From contig NZ_CP155071.1 of assembly GCF_039621855.1 (NCBI RefSeq), positions 4,712,001 through 4,776,000 of the forward strand: a stretch of 64,000 nucleotides of DNA, written 5' to 3'. The notes beneath the pieces are model-generated. The model made no database searches. It saw only the letters and a program-made list of their open reading frames with translations, and was not told the DNA's origin. The DNA comes from Erwinia sp. HDF1-3R (GTDB taxonomy: Bacteria > Pseudomonadota > Gammaproteobacteria > Enterobacterales > Enterobacteriaceae). Shown piece after piece: positions 59,438-64,000 of the stretch (position 1 is the first letter of the stretch; every line of letters begins with the position of its first letter). Position numbers and translations under genes: made by a program.

Positions 59438-60559
59438 TTAATTAAGTGCACACATTTCCTGCGCCAGTTTACTTATTTTGCCTTCTCTGAAGAGCGTGCT
59501 TGCACATCTGGCAGACGGGTGAGCATGCATCGTACCCACGTTTGTCAGTATCGCTACCGCACAATCTGTTTTTTCATACCACCACACACTTGCACTGAAG
59601 CCCAGCACATTGCCGCCATGGCCTGATGCCACGCCGAGAGTCGTATTGATTCTGAAGAGGCTCAGCCCCATTTGCGCATCGCCAGCCGGGATCCAGTTCT
59701 GCATTTCGTTCAAACTGTCTGCGCTGAGCAACTGCCCATTTTTGAGTGCCAGAATAAACGTTAGCACATCCTGTGACGTGGAAATGATCCCTCCGGCGGC
59801 CCATTCGACGGAAAGGTTATTAGCAGACACATTGAGGAGGTTTTTATTATGTGTCTTAAAACAATCCGCAACGCCTGCGTTTTCTATAAAAGAAGCGTCT
59901 GCCCTGTGGAATTTGTTAGAAATGCCCTGGGCGTCTGTCTGAGGATCAACGACCATATCGGTATGCGTCAGCGCCAGTCTTTTAAAAATCCGGGTAGCTA
60001 AGACTTCCCTTAATCCTTTTAAGGTTATGCGCTCTATTAACAGTCCCAGCAGGGTGAAATGGGTATTTGAATAATGAAACGCCTCCCCAGGACGACATAA
60101 GGGTGCTCTCCCCCGTATATAGTCCAGATTTTCATCAGGTTGCCATATTTTGGCCGGGTCCAGACTTTTTCCACGAGCCGCGTGGATCCATGAGGGTTCA
60201 TTTTCCCAGCTGGGTATACCGGCGCGATGTGACAGCAATTGTCTGAGGGTAACCTCATCTGCATTGGCAATGTCTGCAAGGCACTCTTTTTCCATCCAGC
60301 GAGACAGCGGAGCGTCAAGCGACAGTAAACCTTCTTCTGTTAACTGAAGTATGATCACCGCAATGAATACTTTCGTGATGCTTCCTATACCAAAGCGGGT
60401 CTCCGGCGTGATTTTTACCTCAGGGGTCATATCAGCGTGGCCTGCGGTTCCCTGCCAGATAATGTTATTGCCTTTACCAACGGCCACGGTTATGCCGGGG
60501 AAATCATCCGCGGTTATCCGGTTAAGCAATGTTTGCAGACGGGTTTCAGGTAATGTCAT
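59438..60559 (-). CDS. Serine beta-lactamase-fold hydrolase (S12 family, class C/D-aminopeptidase-like)
   Basis: 373 aa without an obvious signal peptide, so probably cytoplasmic. Active-site motifs: SITK in GIGSITKVF (S-x-x-K), YSN in FHYSNTHF (Y-x-N) and HGG in SGHGGNVLG (third motif). Members include D-aminopeptidases, esterases and DD-peptidases. Its start lies 1 nt after the dsdA stop, suggesting co-translation and a shared pathway; a D-aminopeptidase or D-seryl hydrolase feeding dsdA is an inference. Confidence 0.78.
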   Translation of the reverse strand: MTLPETRLQTLLNRITADDFPGITVAVGKGNNIIWQGTAGHADMTPEVKITPETRFGIGSITKVFIAVIILQLTEEGLLSLDAPLSRWMEKECLADIANADEVTLRQLLSHRAGIPSWENEPSWIHAARGKSLDPAKIWQPDENLDYIRGRAPLCRPGEAFHYSNTHFTLLGLLIERITLKGLREVLATRIFKRLALTHTDMVVDPQTDAQGISNKFHRADASFIENAGVADCFKTHNKNLLNVSANNLSVEWAAGGIISTSQDVLTFILALKNGQLLSADSLNEMQNWIPAGDAQMGLSLFRINTTLGVASGHGGNVLGFSASVWWYEKTDCAVAILTNVGTMHAHPSARCASTLFREGKISKLAQEMCALN

Positions 60560-60560
60560 T

Positions 60561-61880
60561 TTAATGCTTTCCCTTTTCCAGATATAACCTCATCTCGGTG
60601 TCAGGCACCATTCCTCCGCCTGTTGCCCAGACAAGGTGCGTCGCCCGGCGCATCACCTCAGGCGTCAGCCCGTGTAAGTGCTGATAGTCGGGGCTGGCCG
60701 AGACGCGCCATGGCCCCGCCATACCCGCCAGCGCAGAGGGTTCAAGCTGAATATTTTCACTTCGATCGAGCATGGCCAGCAGGTCATACATCGTCCGATC
60801 GCTCAGCGTATAGCAGCCGTCAGTTAACGGCAGCATGGCCCGGCCAACAAATCCCGACGCGCGGCCAACGGCGAGCCCGTCGGCTGCGGTTTTGTTATCG
60901 ATCCCTATGTCCTGAACGGAGACGGCATCATGCAGGCCTGTGCTCATGCCGAGCGTCATGCAGGGTGAATGGGTAGGTTCAGCAAAAAAACAGTGAACAT
61001 TATCACCAAATACCAGCTTCAGACCGAAGGCTACACCACCCGGCCCACCGCCTACGCCGCAGGGAAGATAAACAAAAAGAGGGTGCTGCGCATCAACGGT
61101 TAGCCCCTTCTGCTGCATCTGACGGTGTAATCTCAGCCCGGCCACGGAATAACCCAGAAACAGCGTGCGGGAATTCTCATCATCAATAAAGAAGCAGGCA
61201 GGATCGGCTTCCGCTGCACGTCGCCCCTGCGCAACGGCCATGCCGTAATCCTCGGCGTATTCGATGACCTCAACCCCGTGTGCGCGAAGTTTCTCTTTCT
61301 TCCACTGCCGTGCGTCTGACGACATATGTACGGTGACGTGGAAACCGAGCGCGGCGCCCATTATCCCAATCGAAAGCCCAAGGTTACCCGTTGACCCTAC
61401 CGCAATCTTATACCGGCTAAAGAAGCGCCTGAACGCCGGCGTATGAAACACGCGGTAATCATCGCCCGCACGGATGATCCCTGCGCCGAGGGCCAGCTTT
61501 TCAGCATGGGCAAGCACGTCATAAATACCGCCGCGCGCCTTAATTGACCCGGAAATGGGCAGGTGGCTGTCTTTTTTGAGCCATAGCGCCCCGCTTATGG
61601 CTGCACGCTCCGCCAGTTTTTCCTGCATCCGCGGGATGGCAATCATGTCGGACTCGATCATTCCCCCAGCCGGTGCCGTTTCCGGGAAAGCCTGAGCAAT
61701 AAACGGCGCGAAGCGCTGTAGCCTGCGTTCTGCATCCTCAGCCTCTTCCCGCGTGAGGCCGACCTGTTGGAGCCCTTCACTGACCGGTTTTACGCCATGA
61801 TTAAACCAGGTGACCTCACGCAGGGATTTAAGGTCGCTAACCACCGGTGTTGCATTGAGTTGGGCAGTGATGTCTGACAT
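60561..61880 (-). CDS. dsdA: D-serine ammonia-lyase (dehydratase)
   Basis: PLP enzyme converting D-serine to pyruvate and ammonia. 439 aa, near the E. coli length. Cofactor Lys in [15 protein letters not shown], phosphate-binding [45 protein letters not shown] and [12 protein letters not shown]: strongly similar to E. coli DsdA. ATG 61880 has AAGGAGAC upstream. No dsdX transporter or dsdC regulator is adjacent, unlike E. coli. Confidence 0.95.
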   Translation of the reverse strand: MSDITAQLNATPVVSDLKSLREVTWFNHGVKPVSEGLQQVGLTREEAEDAERRLQRFAPFIAQAFPETAPAGGMIESDMIAIPRMQEKLAERAAISGALWLKKDSHLPISGSIKARGGIYDVLAHAEKLALGAGIIRAGDDYRVFHTPAFRRFFSRYKIAVGSTGNLGLSIGIMGAALGFHVTVHMSSDARQWKKEKLRAHGVEVIEYAEDYGMAVAQGRRAAEADPACFFIDDENSRTLFLGYSVAGLRLHRQMQQKGLTVDAQHPLFVYLPCGVGGGPGGVAFGLKLVFGDNVHCFFAEPTHSPCMTLGMSTGLHDAVSVQDIGIDNKTAADGLAVGRASGFVGRAMLPLTDGCYTLSDRTMYDLLAMLDRSENIQLEPSALAGMAGPWRVSASPDYQHLHGLTPEVMRRATHLVWATGGGMVPDTEMRLYLEKGKH

Positions 61881-62028
61881 GTTCGTCTCCTTCAGGCTCT
61901 CGTTTGCTAATCGGACAGGGATATCCATCGGCTGGCTTTTTTACGCCCGTGGTGCCATCCCGCGCACTGAAAAATACCCGTCATTGCTACCTTCCGCACG
62001 CTGAACCCCAGGATGGGATAATCAATTG

Positions 62029-63264
62029 TTACGTCACCGGCATAACCAGGCTGCGGCGCTGACGCTCGCGCAGAAATGCCCGTACCAGCCAGAGCCAGAG
62101 CAGGCCGCAGACCAGATTAAACAGGCTGAACCACGCGCTGCCTCCGCTGAAGTAAGCCGCTTTAGCAGCCTCAATCCCCAGCGCAAAGACCACGATACTC
62201 GCCATCCCTAACATCGCCGCCACGCTGCCTTTTCCGGCGCTGCTGGAAAACAGCGTCAGCCGGTAAAGCCCGGCATTAACCAGCCCGGTGCCAAAGCCGT
62301 AGAGGCTCAGTCCGGCGGTCAGCCACAAATAGCTGTGCGTATTGATGGCGGTGCTGATGGCCGCGATTGCCAGGCCAGCAAGGATCGGCCAGGCCCCCAG
62401 CCGCAGCGGCTGCTCAATGGGGAGGCGGCTGGCGAGGCGACCCAGCGTCAGGTTACCGGCGATCATCGCCACGAAGACCGGCAGCTGGAGCAGCGCGTAA
62501 TCCATCCGGCTTAGCCCTTCGTCATGCATCAGGATAACCGGCGACAGCGCGACCCAGGCGAGGCAGGGAATGGTCACCAGGCCAATCGCCAGCGAACCGC
62601 CCATCACCTGGCGGTTCTTCAGCAGCGCGTAATAACCTGCCGCGAGCGATTTGACCGACAGCGAGGTATTTCTGTCGCCCGACGTTTCAGGCATGGTTCG
62701 CCACAGACCTATCAGCGCCACGGCGGTCACGCCGCCGAATAGCCAGAACATGGTGCGCCAGTCGCTGAACGAGAGAAACGCCGCCCCGGCCAGCGGGCCC
62801 GCCAGGGGTGCCAGCAGCGCCACGTTGGCCATCAGCGCCATGATCTTCACGCTGAGCGATTCGTCGAATGCCTCCTGAATGGTGGCGTAGCCCACCGCCC
62901 CGATAAAACAGAGGCTTATCCCCTGCAGAAAGCGCAGCAGAACAAACTGCTCGATGCTTTGTACCCAGTGGGTTGCCATGCAGGTGAGCATGAAAAAGGC
63001 GACCCCGGAGAGCAGCACCGGACGGCGGCCCAACCTGTCAGACAGCGGCCCGAGCAGCCACTGGAGAACAACACCGCCAATCAGGTAAGCCGTCAGCGAG
63101 GCGGAGACCCATTCCGGCCCGACGTGAAACTCGCTGGTGACCAGCAGCATGCCCGGCTGGATCATGTCGTGCGCGATATAGGTGGCAAACTCGAACAGCA
63201 CCAGCGACAGTGGAAAAATCAAATGTCGGCGGGTCAGGCGCGACACGGGTGTAAAAAGAGACAT
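62029..63264 (-). CDS. mdfA: MFS multidrug exporter MdfA
   Basis: Proton-driven drug/cation antiporter, 411 aa (E. coli MdfA 410). The first helix LVLFEFATYIAHDMIQPGML keeps the Glu and Asp that bind cationic drugs in MdfA; motif A LLGPLSDRLGRRPVLL and FLQGISLCFIGAVGYA are nearly identical to MdfA. ATG 63264 has AAGGAA upstream. It lies 169 nt after the siderophore synthetase, so a role in siderophore export is possible but not shown. Confidence 0.85.
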   Translation of the reverse strand: MSLFTPVSRLTRRHLIFPLSLVLFEFATYIAHDMIQPGMLLVTSEFHVGPEWVSASLTAYLIGGVVLQWLLGPLSDRLGRRPVLLSGVAFFMLTCMATHWVQSIEQFVLLRFLQGISLCFIGAVGYATIQEAFDESLSVKIMALMANVALLAPLAGPLAGAAFLSFSDWRTMFWLFGGVTAVALIGLWRTMPETSGDRNTSLSVKSLAAGYYALLKNRQVMGGSLAIGLVTIPCLAWVALSPVILMHDEGLSRMDYALLQLPVFVAMIAGNLTLGRLASRLPIEQPLRLGAWPILAGLAIAAISTAINTHSYLWLTAGLSLYGFGTGLVNAGLYRLTLFSSSAGKGSVAAMLGMASIVVFALGIEAAKAAYFSGGSAWFSLFNLVCGLLWLWLVRAFLRERQRRSLVMPVT

Positions 63265-63433
63265 TGCGGTTCCTTCCCCAAAACAGAATGATAAAAAACG
63301 CGGCCACCGAAGCGACCGCGCCAACATACACCACTTTTTTAGCGGGCAGAGGAAAATATCTGCACAGCGGGGCGTAATACCGCGCCACGTTGTTACCTAC
63401 CCGGCTACGCCGTGCGCTCTTTTGAACGGCAGG

Positions 63434-64000
63434 TTAGCGCCAGCGGGCAATCGGGTTATCCAGCGTCCCGGCAAACTTCAGGTTCTCCGCCGGGTCGGTC
63501 AGGTTAATCATCTGCTGATTGTTCGCCAGCTGCAGGCGGTTCAGGCAGGAGCGGGTGAACGCCGGAGCGAACAGGTCGTAACGGGCAAACTTACTGGCAA
63601 ACTGCGGATGCGCCTGCTGATACTCTTTCACGCAGTCGGCAACGGCCTGCCAGAACCTCTCTTCCGACAGCGTGCCGGACTGGTGCAGGACGGCGCTGAT
63701 AAAGCGGAAAATGCAGTCGAAAACGTCAGTAAATATCGACAGCAGCTTGAGGTTTTCCGGCACGTCCACCGCCAGGCGCTGGACCTTCTCAGGCAGTACC
63801 GCATCCGGGTTCATGACGGCGATCTCTTCACCGATATCCTTCATATAGGCGCTAACGGGGACGTTATTTTCCAGCAGCAGGATCAGGTTTTCCCCGTGAG
63901 GCATAAAGACCAGGTCATACTGATAGAAGCAGTGCAGCAGCGGGCTGAGGTAGCAGGTCAGATAGCGCGCCACCCAGCGTTCTGCTGACAGACCGGAATC
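63434..64000 (-). CDS. NIS siderophore synthetase (IucA/IucC family), 3' part; 5' end outside window
   Basis: The frame is open to the window edge (DSGLSAERWVARYLTCYLSP) and this is the C-terminal ~190 residues of an NRPS-independent siderophore synthetase. FMPHGENLILLLENNVPVSA is the hallmark of the FhuF-like C-terminal domain, followed by MKDIGEEIAV. The ending QMINLTDPAENLKFAGTLDN recalls desferrioxamine synthetases (DesD/DfoC), which fits the FoxA-type receptor nearby; aerobactin-type enzymes cannot be excluded from this part alone. Confidence 0.85.
   Translation of the reverse strand, partial: DSGLSAERWVARYLTCYLSPLLHCFYQYDLVFMPHGENLILLLENNVPVSAYMKDIGEEIAVMNPDAVLPEKVQRLAVDVPENLKLLSIFTDVFDCIFRFISAVLHQSGTLSEERFWQAVADCVKEYQQAHPQFASKFARYDLFAPAFTRSCLNRLQLANNQQMINLTDPAENLKFAGTLDNPIARWR

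Overview
The window is chromosomal DNA from a plant-associated member of the Enterobacterales, most likely an Erwinia-type Erwiniaceae. Supporting evidence: the conserved rpmH-rnpA-yidD-yidC-mnmE / dnaA-dnaN-recF-gyrB block, a single small heat-shock gene ibpA with no ibpB beside it, a 2-ketogluconate (kgu) operon, a FoxA-type ferrioxamine receptor near a siderophore synthetase, and several genes that look like type III or type VI secreted effectors. No T3SS or T6SS apparatus gene, rRNA, tRNA or CRISPR array is visible.

Layout. 0-6.3 kb: a TMAO/S-oxide respiration pair (TorC/TorY-like pentahaem cytochrome cut by the window edge, and TorA/TorZ-like reductase), tag, yiaD and a PtxS-like LacI regulator. 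6.3-15.9 kb is accessory: a GNAT-like candidate type III effector behind an hrp box, an orphan two-gene ABC transporter, a 255-bp Tn3-family miniature element, a degenerate ColE1/p15A-type replication region that still carries a complete-looking RNAI gene, a peptidoglycan-hydrolase effector with its immunity protein, and a Tn3-family tnpA fragment. This block separates the PtxS-like gene from the kguE-kguK-kguT-ghrB operon (16.0-20.0 kb), which is preceded by a perfect 14-bp palindrome typical of PtxS operators.

20.1-25.4 kb (minus strand): a four-gene chaperone-usher fimbrial operon followed by an Hha/YmoA-family gene. 26.3-34.3 kb: avtA, ibpA (sigma-32 promoter and ROSE-like leader), yidQ, yidR and yidA. 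Between ibpA and yidQ sits an AT-rich AvrE/DspE-like effector locus broken by one in-frame stop and bracketed by a 69-bp direct repeat. 34.7-46.1 kb: a LuxR-type regulator and the replication/ribosome/membrane-insertion core, with an extra palindromic element between dnaN and recF. 46.3-47.5 kb: an AT-rich candidate ADP-ribosyltransferase effector just after mnmE.

48.2-57 kb: a sugar kinase, yieE (degenerate phosphopantetheinyl transferase), adeP, yieH, and the phosphate operon pstSCAB-phoU behind two Pho boxes. 57-64 kb (minus strand): an iron-regulated TonB receptor behind a Fur-like box, a beta-lactamase-fold hydrolase nearly fused to dsdA, an mdfA-type exporter and the 3' part of an NIS siderophore synthetase cut by the window end.

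Overall, conserved enterobacterial blocks are interrupted at their junctions by AT-rich host- or competitor-interaction genes. All family assignments come from reading the sequence and remembered family features; no searches were run.
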